The position numbers and the translations under genes were made by a program. The notes below the pieces were generated by a model. That model did no database searches, was not told where the DNA came from, and saw only the letters and a list, made by a program, of their open reading frames with translations. From positions 78,987,001 to 79,051,000 of the forward strand of contig NC_088913.1 in the NCBI RefSeq assembly GCF_963576675.1: a DNA stretch of 64,000 nt, in the 5' to 3' direction. Of the stretch, positions 22,743 through 34,113 are shown piece by piece. The DNA comes from Euphorbia lathyris. Lineage: Eukaryota > Streptophyta > Magnoliopsida > Malpighiales > Euphorbiaceae. Numbering within the stretch: the stretch's first letter is position 1; each line of letters opens with the position of its first letter.

Positions 22743-25591
22743 TCAAACATCATCTGCATCACTTCCAATATTTGCTTCATGAGTCACCCATGAATTGCTT
22801 CCATCAGGAAGCACCTTAGACCTGCTCAACAATAAAAAAAAAACCCTTCCTTTTAACTCTACTTTTTTCTCCCCTAATTAATTCAATAAAACCCTAGCAT
22901 GGGATTCATATTTTAGCTTCTTCCTCCAAAAATATAGTAATTTACTAAGGCTTAAAAGTAGTATTTGGCCCCCAAAATGCTTGTGTTTGCTCCTGACCTA
23001 TTATTTTGTGACATTGACCCTTGAGGTATAGCAGAAACTATGTAAGGAGAGCCGTTAAATCGCACGTGAGATGATTGCTAATCGGGTGGAGGAGAACTGA
23101 TGTTCTCCAAGCTTGTAGAAGCGGAGAAACAAGTGGTTTTTGGGTGTGAATATTATATGAAAATTGAGGCAACTAAGCAGATTGGTGAAATGTTATAACA
23201 GTTGTGTTGCGATTAATAATCATCAAACACAAACATTTAATGGGTCATCAGGGGATCGATGTCACAAAACAATATGTTAGAGGCAAAAGCAATCATTTTT
23301 GAAAAGTCAGGGGGCTAAATAGTGCTTTAAGCCAATTTACTAACCGCTCAAGAACAGATTTTCCTTCCTTGTACTTCTGGCTCTTTTCATGGGCATGATC
23401 CTGAAACAAATCATCCAAATAACTTAAGGCAACAATGAAATGTTCAAAAACCATGAATTCTATTCAAACATCTACCCCTTAATCTTACATATTTCCAACC
23501 CACAATTGATCCGCATCCGACACAGAATAGGTCTGCTACAGTATGCAACCCGGTCATCATCATCCTATCTTCGTTTACTCCCACAGAAACATTCGATCTG
23601 TCAAACAATCGACACGTTTGAAGCTATAGGAGCTACGAATTTTGAACTAGCCTACCAAAATATAGTAACTGAAACTTACACGTCTTAAATTAGCATTTTT
23701 CTCATATATATTCAAACTACAATGCCATTTCAAGGACAAAGAGAACAATGCTTGAATGGTTAACATCTATTTCTTCTTGGTACCCTCTATTTTTATCATT
23801 CGAAACAAACTGATGTGTTTTCGAAAGTGTATAGCATTCTTCATTCTGTGATTTACAATCACGAAACAAGGACAATCTAATACGATATCAAATTTTAAGC
23901 AGTATTCAATCAATCCTGAACCACGACTTAGGCCCTGTAAAATTCGGTAGCCCAAGCTTCACACACACACAGATGATAATTGTGCATCTTCAACATAACA
24001 TCTCGAACATGAAAGGATCTTATCCACAAATTCATGAAAATATATGGATTTTTGACAAGTAATACCAGAAAAAAGTTAATGGAACCTTGCTGTATGGACA
24101 AGTATAGGGAATTTCTGGATTATCATCAATAACTGAGATACTCAGATATGATTGATGATGCTACTAGTAAGAGGTGCCCAAAATCAAGAAAAACTTACAC
24201 CTTATTAAAGAGATAAGCTTTCCCATGCCTGCTGTGGAAGGCCTGAATAAAAGACAGGGAAAAGACTTGATCAGAATACTTGATTCCTTTGAGAACCGCA
24301 ACTAACACTTGTTGGTCAGCATGAAAAATGAGAAAAAACATATGGATTTTTTTTTTTTTTTTTATTCTGGTAATCCAAGTAAGCCATGTAGACCTGGAAA
24401 AGCTTATCATCCATAGCCATAAGAACTTAAACCAGAGTAACTGAAACAGACCACCTCGTTCAACTATGAAGTGTTTATAAGCCACTAAACCATAAGAAAA
24501 AATATGTTGAGAGAACATAGGGGGGTGATCAAGAACACTTTCTCGGTTCCACAAACCCAGCAAAAGACTATGAACGACGCCAAATAATGTGAATGTCCAT
24601 TGGACTTGTAGCATGTACAAGCACTGGCTCGGTCTACTTGTGTTGAAATTTAATTAATAAACAGATTAACAAGGCTCATACCCTAGACATCTTGGTCCAA
24701 ATGGCTATGATAGTACTATGTCAAGGAACTACCAAAAACTGATTGGAAAGCTTATAAAAATAGCTTTAGGTTTCTCTGGAAAAGCTGTTACTGTTAGTTG
24801 TGGGCACGAAGTAACATTCAGGAGATGATCTTCACTTCACCGACAGCATATGAGGTCGCATACATAGTTGGACTCCATCTTTGACACAAAAACTGTGAAG
24901 CTATTTGGTTATGCAACCACAAGTATATCAATGCCAAACAACAGAAGATAGACGGAATGGTAATTGTGATAATACAAAACTTTGAAGATAGACAACTATA
25001 ATAAAGAACAAACGTTGCAAATACAAGAATTTTAGTAACAAAACCACCTTGATTGTGATTTGATTTCCCATCAAATGGGGAAATTTCCCCAATTTGAATC
25101 GCAACATATACCTCATTTTCATGATGAAGCAAAGGGAGTTCAACAATTCAAATTCAGATGTTAATCATTATCAGTTTCAAATGTTTTTTTTTTTTTCAAT
25201 CAGCAGATACTCCTGGTGAGTATGGTCCTACAATTACAATGATCACTCCCAAAATTTAAGAAGCACCATCTTCTCTAATTAGATGAATCTAAGTTAAATT
25301 TCCCATTGCACCAAACGGATTCCCTTATAATCAATTAACCAACTTACAATACCCCCAAATCACAGTCTACAGTCAATTCCGCAATTCTCAGAAAGACCAA
25401 AACAAACCCCCAAATTAAGAAAAACCCAAACGAAATTTTGACAAAATTATCACAACCCAGTGAAGAATCAATGAATCAAAGATAATAAAACGAACCTTAG
25501 AAACAATATCTTCATAAAGAGCAAGATGAGTTCTGCAGTGCTTGCAACTATAGATCTTTCCTTCAAGATTCACCACAAACAACCTCCCCAT
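22743..25591 (-). CDS. Yippee-like zinc-binding protein, five exons
   Basis: Small conserved eukaryotic Yippee/Mis18-fold zinc protein; the plant members' role is poorly known. Exons on the minus strand: 25496-25591, 24199-24242, 23489-23597, 23345-23400, 22743-22821. They total 384 nt, 127 residues, the usual Yippee length. It starts [19 protein letters not shown] and continues [64 protein letters not shown] and SVLER, ending SDADDV. The two CxxC pairs (CKHC, CVGC) are the zinc ligands. All introns are GT-AG and keep frame. An in-frame ATG 27 bases upstream (25618) exists, but family members start at MGRLF. Intron 4 holds a Mutator-like element abutting the donor of exon 4. Unlike many relatives, residues after SVLER are short (SKVLPDGS). 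Confidence 0.95.
22949..23333. mobile_element. Mutator-like MITE in Yippee intron 4, with 10-bp target duplication
   Basis: Inverted ends ggcttaaaagtagtatttgg and the complement of aaatagtgctttaagcc. They are flanked by identical aatttactaa at 22939-22948 and 23334-23343, a 10-bp duplication in the Mutator-like range (9-11). The right duplication overlaps the splice donor of exon 4 (GT at 23343-23344 on the minus strand). Confidence 0.85.
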
Positions 25592-26000
25592 ATCCTCAAC
25601 TATAGATCGTAATAACAAAATCTATATGTGTGTTTAACAGTCAACAAGTACATATGAATTGAAAAAACAAACAGTTAGAAGATTAAAGAGAGGAAAAAGG
25701 AGTATTAAAATTAGGCAGATAGATCGCGTACCCTTTTCCTTTTCCTTTTCCTTTAGCGTTGTTTGTTCTATTGATGTTGTTGCATGGATTGCAAGAAATG
25801 TGGACAGAGCAGCTAATCGACATTTTCCATTTCCTTTTTCTTCTAAAGTCGAGCCTGACAAGACGTGTTTCCTACGGGTTTTTTCTTTTCTTTTTTCTTT
25901 CAAAGAAAAAAAATTCGGTCTTTATTTATTATTTATATATTTTAGTTACTAATTTGTTTGTTTTTTCTCCGTTGGTGATGAACTTTAACAAACTAATCTC
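25592..26000 (-). promoter_or_regulatory. Yippee gene upstream region
   Basis: Minus-strand upstream DNA including a purine-rich (minus strand) stretch near 25733-25755. The tract AAGG|GTACGC near 25731 with an AG at 25624 could mark a 5' UTR intron, but this is only a possibility. No clear TATA box. Confidence 0.3.
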
Positions 26001-26235
26001 ATCCAATGATAGAAAAAATAAAATAAAACTTACTTTATAAAAAACAAAGTAAGCATAGAAAACACTAATAATTTGAGTGTCTTTTATGGTTACTTTATTT
26101 TTAACAAAGTAAAACTTACTTTATTTTTTTTCGTCATTGGATGATGGTGGACTTTAATAAAATAAGTTCATCAAATGATAGTAAAAACAAAGTAATGCTT
26201 ACTTTGTTAAAAATAAAGTAAACATAGTCTAACCT
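25976..26235. repeat. Palindromic AT-rich repeat (actttgtt/aacaaagt units)
   Basis: ccaatgatagaaaaaataaa (25993) and its near copy at about 26174 are direct repeats, with an inverted copy between them (ttcgtcattggatgatgg, 26129). Short aacaaagtaa/ttactttgtt units alternate throughout. Looks like a MITE or part of the adjacent Helitron. Confidence 0.55.
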
Positions 26236-26654
26236 TAATAATTTTGTTCAATCCCAATCAGAAAAAGAAGAAGAAAACGATTTTCTTATTCTAATTTTTT
26301 AACGTATGTAAATTTTAACAAAATAATGAATTTTAACATACTGAATTGAATATAAAAAATTTTACTGGAGAGGTCTTTGAATTGAATATGGTTTTTTTTT
26401 TGTTTCCGATAATCTATGTATAATATAAAACAGTAACGATGGAGTTGAAATATCACTTCCTCCTTTTTTACTGATAAAAAATATAATATAATATATAACA
26501 TATTAATTTTAATTATATTATTATATTTATCTATAAAAAGATTATTTAAAGTAAATATGAAAATAAAATAATAATATTTAATTTATGTAGCACATTTATA
26601 TCATTAATTGTAATTATTATATTATACTTTTATTAATATTTATATATTAAGATG

Positions 26655-26684
26655 AATCCGTGCATTGCACGGGCCAAAAACTAG
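26655..26684 (+). mobile_element. Helitron 3' terminus on +
   Basis: ccgtgcattgcacgg forms a 7-bp-stem hairpin, followed by eight bases and CTAG at 26681-26684, then host T. This matches the canonical Helitron 3' end. The 5' end was not identified, so only the terminus is annotated; the body probably lies to the left, toward the Yippee promoter. Confidence 0.65.
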
Positions 26685-27926
26685 TTTTTTTTTTTTATAT
26701 TCAAACTCGAGATCTCTAACTTAAATGATTTAGGGGTTTTAACCACTCAAACCAATTTTAATTGAGTTGTTGAATTCTTATTAGTTAGATAAATCACCTC
26801 TAACTCACATTAATATTTTTTTCCAAAGATTGGAACTAATAAAAATAACTAAATTGATGTTACCAAATAATTTGTGTATAAGAGCATCCATTGGTAACAT
26901 CCAAATAGTGCCACCTAGACATAAGTTACCCCTTCAAATAATACTCCATTAGAGCTGTTGTAATTTTTTAATTTTAAGGGGCCTAAAAATAAAATCTAAT
27001 TAATGATAAAAGATTGCAAAGGAAAAAAGACAAATAAAAATATACACGGCAAAAGCTAGAGAGAGACTTTTGAGACAGACTTTCCCCTTTTTGAGGTGCC
27101 AGACGCGCCTCATTTGGTATATGTTTTACACGCGTCAGATGCAGCGCATCTGGCGCCTCCATGTAGTGTCTTACGCGTGTGTTGCAACTTTTTTTTGTTC
27201 TCACATATAAAATTTGTAGTTTATTATCACAGGAAGTAACAAACGTATATTAGACAGAACCTCCATAGTGGTAGGTTGTAACTAATTGAAAGAAAGTTAC
27301 AAAAAAGTTATAAGCATTAGAATTATTCTAAAGATGGATTAGTTGTAAATTTCAATAAGATCATATCATTCCAAGCATAAGTCGGTGTTTGTACTTTACA
27401 CATATTTATCACATTATTATCACAATTTCTCTTTTTTCTACTTTTATTATATACTTTTAGCATGATTTTTTAGGGTTTGAGTCAGAGCTCACCATAACTG
27501 TGAATGGAGGATACATGGATCGTCATTCTTATGGGAGGACAATTGAATGGTTCGTCTGAGGCCATTATTGTAAAGTCTATGCCCCATGGGAGCGATGCAA
27601 TATATAAGAAGTCAGTTTCGAGGTTTTCTGCTCATGAGTCGTTACTTTTACCCTCCTTTTCGCAAGTATCCGAAGGGTCTACCTATAGGTAATTTTCCAT
27701 CTGATATTATACTCTTATTTCACCCTTTTTTTCGTGTACATAGAATATAAATAAGAAATGTTACAAGAATCTACCGTTTCTCTAAGGAACCATCATTCAG
27801 ACTAATATGGTAATCTAGAATCCTAATACTTAACCTGAGGGATGAGATAAGGCTCAAGTTAACACTCTAGAAGGATACGAAGTTTCCATGAACCAATCAT
27901 TATTAATAAGTGGAGATTCTCTCTTT
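26685..27926. other. Intergenic; one imperfect GC-rich palindrome
   Basis: Mostly AT-rich without genes. At 27096-27160 gtgccagacgcgcctcattt and the complement of gatgcagcgcatctggcgcc form an imperfect inverted repeat, perhaps the core of a decayed small element. The open frame at 27504-27692 has no recognisable homology. Confidence 0.4.
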
Positions 27927-27938
27927 CCTACCCACATA

Positions 27939-28129
27939 AAAAAGGGCGGCCCGGTCGCATTACGCGTCCCCGCTGAGCGAGGGTCCGGGGAGGGGTCCCA
28001 CCACAAGGGTGTATTGGGGGCAAGCCTTCCCTTGCCAATTTAATTGGCAAGAGGCCGCTCCTAAGACTCGAACCCGTGACCTCTGGTCACACGGCAACAA
28101 CGTTTTACCGTTGCGCCAAGGCTCGCCCA
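27939..28129 (-). mobile_element. Au-type tRNA-derived SINE
   Basis: On the minus strand the 5' end reads GAGCCTTGGCGCAACGGTAA (A-box region), then GTGACC, CACGGGTTCGAGTCTTAGG (B box), then CCTTGTGGTGGGACC, CCTCCCCGGACCC and ACCGGGCCGCCCTTTTTT. This is the order and near-identical wording of the plant Au SINE. The 12-mer cctacccacata occurs at 27927-27938 and again at 28220-28231 and may be its target duplication, with about 90 bp of A-rich repeat gained on the 5' side. Confidence 0.85.
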
Positions 28130-28187
28130 TATTAGTATACATTTTATATACTAAAAAATAGTATATTCAAAAAAAAAATAGTTAAAA

Positions 28188-28271
28188 ACATGCATGCTTA
28201 TAATTTAAAAAAAAAAATACCTACCCACATATTCAAAAAAAAAAAAAAAAAACATGCATGCTTATAATTTA
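28188..28271. repeat. Local direct repeat with A-rich tracts
   Basis: aacatgcatgcttataattt occurs at 28188-28207 and 28251-28270, and gtatacattttatata occurs at 28135 and 28275. This suggests a local duplication beside the SINE. Confidence 0.75.
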
Positions 28272-28447
28272 TCAGTATACATTTTATATATAAAAAATAG
28301 TTATCAGTACTTTATAGTTATTAAATTTTTGATAATTTACTTTTAAAACTTTTTTTTTTTTAATTTGTTTTCTGTCTTTTACATATTTTTATATGGACTC
28401 GAACTTATAAGTCTTATTTGAGCTTAGAATTCATCTTGGACCCGGAC

Positions 28448-28974
28448 TAGGGATGGCAACGGGTACCCTATCCGCGGGTACCCGGCATTATCCGACCCTA
28501 ATGGAACTACCCGTACCCTGTATAAAAGGGTATGGGACGGGTATGAGATCAAAACCATTACCCGTTAGGGTATGGGAAGACCCCCCAGGGTATCCGGTAC
28601 CCGTTACCCGTCATAAATTTTTTATATATTAAAAAATATTATTGTGTTTTAGATGTAAGATGTGAGATTTGAATACTAACATTTTGTTCTTTAACCATTA
28701 AGTGATACCACTAAACTATTTTATTTTTATTGATTAAGGTTCAATTTGTTCAATTTTTAGATCGATGATTTATTAAATTTATACTTTATTAAATTTGTAA
28801 TATTTTTTATTTTATTTATTATTCTTAATGGGTAAGGGTACCCGCGAATTAAATGGGAAGGGTATGAGATGTAAAACAATTACCCGTTAGGGTAATGGGA
28901 AGGGTAATAAAAAAATATAAGGGTAAGGGTTTGGGAATTGGGATTGGGATTGACACTACCCGTTGCCATCCCTA
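28448..28974. mobile_element. hAT-type MITE, 527 bp, perfect ends and target duplication
   Basis: The ends are a perfect 18-bp inverted repeat (TAGGGATGGCAACGGGTA and its complement), flanked by identical acccggac at 28440-28447 and 28975-28982. The interior is rich in gggta/taccc motifs. No coding capacity. The same family recurs, older, at 44473-45693. Confidence 0.92.
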
Positions 28975-28982
28975 ACCCGGAC

Positions 28983-29568
28983 TGAGTCTCGAGTAAAACA
29001 AGAGAACCTTAATCATTCTAGGCCCATTAATAGATATAGATTTAGTTTTAAAACAAACAAAAAAAAAATAAAGGATTTTAATTTTTATTTACAATTCTGT
29101 ATTTTATCATTATAACATGAATATCATAATTAAGTACAAAATTACAAATAAATCATATCACCAAACCTAATTTTTAATATGTCATTTTTGTCTATATATT
29201 ATGATTTTACACCATAGTTTAAAAATTTTAGACTCCAATTTATAAATCATAAATCCAAAAAAATATATTCTAAATTTTTAATTTATAAATTCTAATCCTT
29301 AAAATATATTAAAAGTACTGATTTTACTAATTTGATATAATCCAAAATTATGATTTGACGTAGTTGTAAATAGTCGTTAAAAGATGAATTTCTATATAAT
29401 TTTCCCAAAATTTTAAATCTTAAAATATTATAATTTTATAATTTTATTTTTGTTTTTGTCAAATTTTCAGTTAATCAGTTATAGAAAAAAAAACAGTTTT
29501 AAAAAAACTACCAAATTTGACATTTAAATAAATTTGTTTAAGAGTTTGAAACACTTATAAATAATTTG
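28983..29568. other. AT-rich intergenic, nothing recognised
   Basis: Very AT-rich sequence without gene or bounded repeat. Confidence 0.5.
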
Positions 29569-31410
29569 TTAATCTTGACTATTATGTAATTTACCCAAAA
29601 AAAAAGTCATCAATTTTTTTTGGAACGAACTAAAGAATGAATGAATCAAATCATCGTCTAAAACGGGTAGCCAATCCGGCTTATCAACAAAAGAATAAAA
29701 ACCAGCATTGGAAAGAGCACGCCTTACTATTAGATGCGTCACTCTATTTGCTAGTCTCGGGACAAAAGACACTGTAAATATCTTATCTTTTAGCAATTCC
29801 TTACAATCCTCCACCACGTCTCCTACGGTTGAGATATTAATATCACACGAGTTTATGCTATCGACTACAGTCTTAGCATCCATCTCCACCTGCAGCGTAT
29901 CTAATTCCAGCTCAATTACCCATTGTAGCGTTAATCGCAAAGTCAAAGCTTCCACAATCTGCGCCAAATATGTTCCCGCAAACAAACCGCTCGCCCGTGC
30001 CATCATCTCTCCCTCCTCAACCCGAATCACCGCCCCCAACCACTACAACCCTCTTCTTGGAACACGGCTCCGTCGATATTGCACTTGAGCCACCCCTTCT
30101 CGGTCGATGCCGTGGAATTAACCTCGTTCTATTCCTTGGAACTGTCGCACTCCTCGTCCACCTCGCAATTTCCAGCACATCCCTCTGGATGCCGTCCACA
30201 TGCTGTTGCGAGCTACTGTCAGCTCTTCCATCCGTATCAACATTCAACACGAGCTGTTGCGCTTTAGTCCCTCTATTATGATGGCTTTGATTACCCACCC
30301 GCCTTTCTCCACTTCGTATCTCTCGACCAAACCTGCTGATGCTGCTAATTAATTCACCTTGCCCCTGCATGTTCCCACCTCTCACCTCCTCACTTCTACC
30401 CTGCTCTCCATTTCGTTCCTCTCGATCAAGCATGTTGTTACTACTAGTGATTTCACTTCGCCTCTGCAGTTGTCCACTTCTCACTTCTAGTCTGTTCTCC
30501 ATTTTTTAATCGCGTGGTCAAACTCTCCACCTGCTTATGTTCTGTCATAGCCTCCTCTCTTCTTTCCCTTGCTTCCTTCCAATCCCAAATAAATTGTCGA
30601 ATTCCTCTAATTTTGATCCTTACACTCTTCTGAGGATTTTTCCACTAGATATTGTTATGATTTGGCCAAATGGCATACATCGCACAAATCGTCCGAAATA
30701 AAACATCATCATCTTCACTTTTGCATTTATTAGAAAACCAATCCCCACATCATCAAATTCCCTCTTTTGCGCTGTCAATCCTACCTCCTGCCAGCACTGT
30801 ACTGCAAACAGACATATACAGAACAAGTGCCAACTGTAAACCAAACAATTATTAGGCAATGTCAAATGTCACGCTCGTAATACTGATCTCAAAGGCAAGC
30901 ATTTAGAACACAACTTCCATACAAATAGTTTTATCCTTGGCGGAATCGCAAACTCCCAACATTTACTCCACTCAACCTCCTGTCTTCCTCCCCACCTCTG
31001 TCCCTCCAGCGCTTTATAGCTTGATTTCGCTGGATAGCGACCATTTTTTCTGTATTGCCATACTAGCATGTCAGCTCTGTTCCTTATAAGGATGATAATT
31101 CTTCCTATGTCCTCCACCTCCTTCCTACTGAACAACGTATTAAGCTTCCTTTTATCCCACACCCTCGATCCCTCCTCAAATAACTCATTAACCCTCATTT
31201 CTCTAAGCTCTCCCAGACCTCTATAGACCACCCTGAACTGATTGCCTCTCTCAATCCATGAGTCCTTCCATACTTTTATTATCTCACCATTACCTACCTC
31301 CAACTTCAATCCCACGTTTAATACCTCTCTCGAACTCCAAATACCCCTCTAAATAAAGCTAAGATTAGCTCCTAACTTAGCGTTTAGGAAATTGTCAGCA
31401 AAACTCATCA
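29569..31410 (-). mobile_element. Decayed LINE, zf-RVT and RNase H region
   Basis: Read on the minus strand from 31410: ANLSFI, a stop, RGIWSSREVLNVG, then EVGNGEIIKVWKDSW and the zf-RVT-type stretch AIPPRIKLFVWKLCSKCLPL (30869-31315). Then WHLFCICLFAVQCWQE (30620-30865, another frame), a long linker rich in R, E and Q (30017-30502), and an RNase H-like region with VEALTLRLTLQWV and VEMDAKTVVDSIN (29569-30039). Frames are broken several times; RT and endonuclease are absent. It is a different LINE family from the one at 18.0-20.5 kb. Confidence 0.75.
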
Positions 31411-31844
31411 TTTTTTCTTATTAAAAAAATAGTAAAATTAGGAGCTACAATTTTGAGTTTTGTGTCAAAAATCTTACTGTAAAATAATAATCATGTTATC
31501 GTATCAACTGAATTATCCCCATAAATTATATTATCATATCAGAAATTGCCATCACTAAATAAATAAATCATATTAGTTATCCAACTGGAAACAACTACTC
31601 AACCGAATAAACTATCAAAATAATAAATAATAATAACTAAAAAATAAATTATCAAATGGATCATAGATACAAGAGTAGCACATATAAATGTTGGGGAACT
31701 CTTATAATACTAACGAAATTAAAAAGAAACAAATATTTTGTTACAATCATCTCCAACCCAACATATGCCCGGGCCGCCTTACAACCCGATGTAGCGTTCG
31801 GTTGGAGACGCTCTAACGTTTTTTAATATATATTATTATTATTA
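31411..31844. other. Region between LINE remnant and CP29 stop codon
   Basis: AT-rich; must contain the CP29 3' UTR. A tctccaaccc...ggttggaga pair at 31749-31810 suggests a tiny MITE but is too short to call. Confidence 0.4.
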
Positions 31845-34038
31845 TTACTGGTTGAAGGTAGCAAGAAAAGCAATGGGACCTTTGCCAGTATAAGCAGCTT
31901 GGATACCAAAGATAAGGAAAGCAATCATAGCAAGCCTTGAATGTTTGATTTCAGCAAGTTTAAGGGTGTCAATCTTCTCTGGATCCGAAGCCAACCCGAG
32001 CGGGTCAAAATACCCACCGGGATATAGCCGTTTTTCGGGTTCAAGTTCTTGATTCCTCTGAAACTCAATGTAGCCGATTACTAGAACCTCTATCCATATT
32101 AATGTCGTCAAGCTAAACGGCAATGGCTGTCCAAGGTAGGATGACCCTTCAACTAATTCTACCTGAAATTGAAATTGACAAAATTACAATTATAGCCATG
32201 TGGGTATTTTTGTCATTATGTGTTGTTGTTGCCTTTTGGCTATCAATATCAATCTTTTTATGAACCATATATTTCAATCACAAGTTTTGGTTGGATAGCA
32301 ATAAGACAACATGGAGGAAATTTTGTGTGACTTATATTCTTAGTCCCCTGAAAAAAATCATAAAAATCTTAGTCTGTACTTTTAAGGATTAAAATGCTAT
32401 TTGCCCCTTAATTTATTCGTGACTTATAAGTAATACTTAATTCTCAAAATGTTAGTTTTTGCCCGTAATTTATTATTTAGTTACATTTACCCAATGATCT
32501 ATTAAAAATTAATGAAATTTTTATATTTACCATTATATATGAAAAATTTATAAAATCTTAACCAACAAACTTTAAAAATGTCAGAATTTTAGAAATATTA
32601 GCGAGCAAATGTAACTAAATAATACATTAAAAAGGAAAAAATAAGCATTTTAAATAGGTCAAACCAATATTTGAATCCATTTTTATAATTATTTTAGGAA
32701 TTAAGTATCAAAATAACCTCTCAAGTTGGCAAATAAGGTTTATTTAGTCTAAATTAAAAAAAATAGATATTAATGAATTTTAAAATTTGCAATATTTGAT
32801 AAATTAACTTCAATTTCAATTTTCACCTTTAATTCATAATTTTAGTTATCAATCCCATAAAGTACTACTAAATGAATATTACAAACTTACCATAATTTTT
32901 ACTTTTTCTCAATTCAATTTTTTTATTAGAATTGAAGTGTATAACTATTTTAAAACAAAAATTAGTTTAATTTTTACTCGTTGAGAACAATATTTTATCC
33001 ATTAACAACGGTAAACATCTAATACCAATAGCAAATACTAGTAAATACAAACCACTTAACTAAATAAACAGTAAAAAATAAAAATTCTTCGTTTTTAAAT
33101 TATTTAATTTATTTTTAACCAATCAATCCTTGTTCAAAAAATGTAAAAAGAAAAAAAAAATCATAAATGTACCAATATATTATCCCCAAAAAAAATTAAA
33201 CATAAAATCAATAGCAATAATAATTTTAATTCTAACAAAATTTAAAAAAATGCAGCCATTAATCATGTATTAATTAGTTTTTTTTTTAGAAAATACATGT
33301 ATAATAAAATAATTTTTAATAATAATAAAGTTTTTTATATAAAAATAATAATGATAATGAAGTATATAAGGATAATTAGAATGTAACCAAAAAAAAAATA
33401 TATAAGGATAATTAGAAGTCACATAGGGATGACACGTGTACCTTTCCTGCATCTTGCCAGGAAACACCAGTAAGAGCTTCAACAGCAATGGCGCCAAGAG
33501 TCCCCAACATTGCCCATCTTCCATGAATAACTTCACATTCCCTAAACCTCTGCAGCCCGAAAACCTCCGTGTACGGCTGAAACGGCGTCGGATTCACCGT
33601 CGTATCCTCAAACCGAGTCCCGATAATTTCACCGGCGAGATTCTTCGCCAAGTTCTGGTCCAAAGAATCCAAGTCATATTGCAAGTACTCTGCAGGCTTA
33701 CCCAATCCGAATGGGTCGAACCCACGGTCTCCGATCATGGTTCCGTCGAGCCATTCCGGTGGGTTTGCACCGGGGAACCATACTAGCCGGTCTCCGAAGG
33801 ATTGCTTTGGGAGTGATTTCTTTGGTGGTGCCGGAGCTTTCTTGGCTCCGAAATTGAATCCGAATTTGGATTGCTTTGGGGGTGATTTTTTGGGTGATGG
33901 CGGTGGCGGAGCTTTCTTGGTTCCGAAATTAAATCCAAATCTTGCTTGGATTTTTCCGATGTTTGGTGTCGGGTTTTGAAGACGGGTTCCGAAGAAATGG
34001 GAACCGGCGGCTGCAGTGGCGGTGGTGGTGGTGGCCAT
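31845..34038 (-). CDS. LHCB8: Chlorophyll a/b-binding protein CP29, short-tailed LHCB4.3/LHCB8 type
   Basis: Monomeric antenna of photosystem II in the thylakoid membrane, linking the core to LHCII trimers. Two exons on the minus strand: 33442-34038 and 31845-32162 (915 nt, 304 residues), with a GT-AG intron of 1.28 kb. The A/T/S-rich N terminus is a chloroplast transit peptide. Helix B has [20 protein letters not shown], helix C has [18 protein letters not shown], and helix A has [40 protein letters not shown] and [20 protein letters not shown] are diagnostic of CP29. The chain stops at [11 protein letters not shown] soon after helix A, lacking the longer C-terminal tail of LHCB4.1/4.2 as remembered; that short tail marks the LHCB8 form. 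Oddity: the stroma-facing N-terminal stretch [11 protein letters not shown]...KKSPPKQS is duplicated in tandem, making the protein longer than usual. Intact otherwise. Confidence 0.93.
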
Positions 34039-34105
34039 AGTTGGATCTAGCTCGGTGGTGGAGCAGTGTAGAGAATTTGGGAGATAATTGATGGGTGGTC
34101 CTATG

Positions 34106-34113
34106 TATATATA
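34106..34113 (-). promoter_or_regulatory. TATA box of the CP29 gene
   Basis: TATATATA on the minus strand, about 68 bases upstream of the start codon, in an otherwise A/T-mixed context; the implied leader is short, as is common for light-harvesting genes. Confidence 0.55.

Noticed and set aside
24195..24620. 141-codon minus-strand frame
   Set aside because: Mostly intron 1 of the Yippee gene running into exon 2; only the last 15 codons are real coding sequence.
28040..28129. tRNA gene on the minus strand
   Set aside because: The tRNA-like head belongs to an Au SINE; body and 3' end of the SINE follow directly.
33436..33979. Plus-strand frames of 116 and 80 codons
   Set aside because: Antisense shadows of CP29 exon 1.
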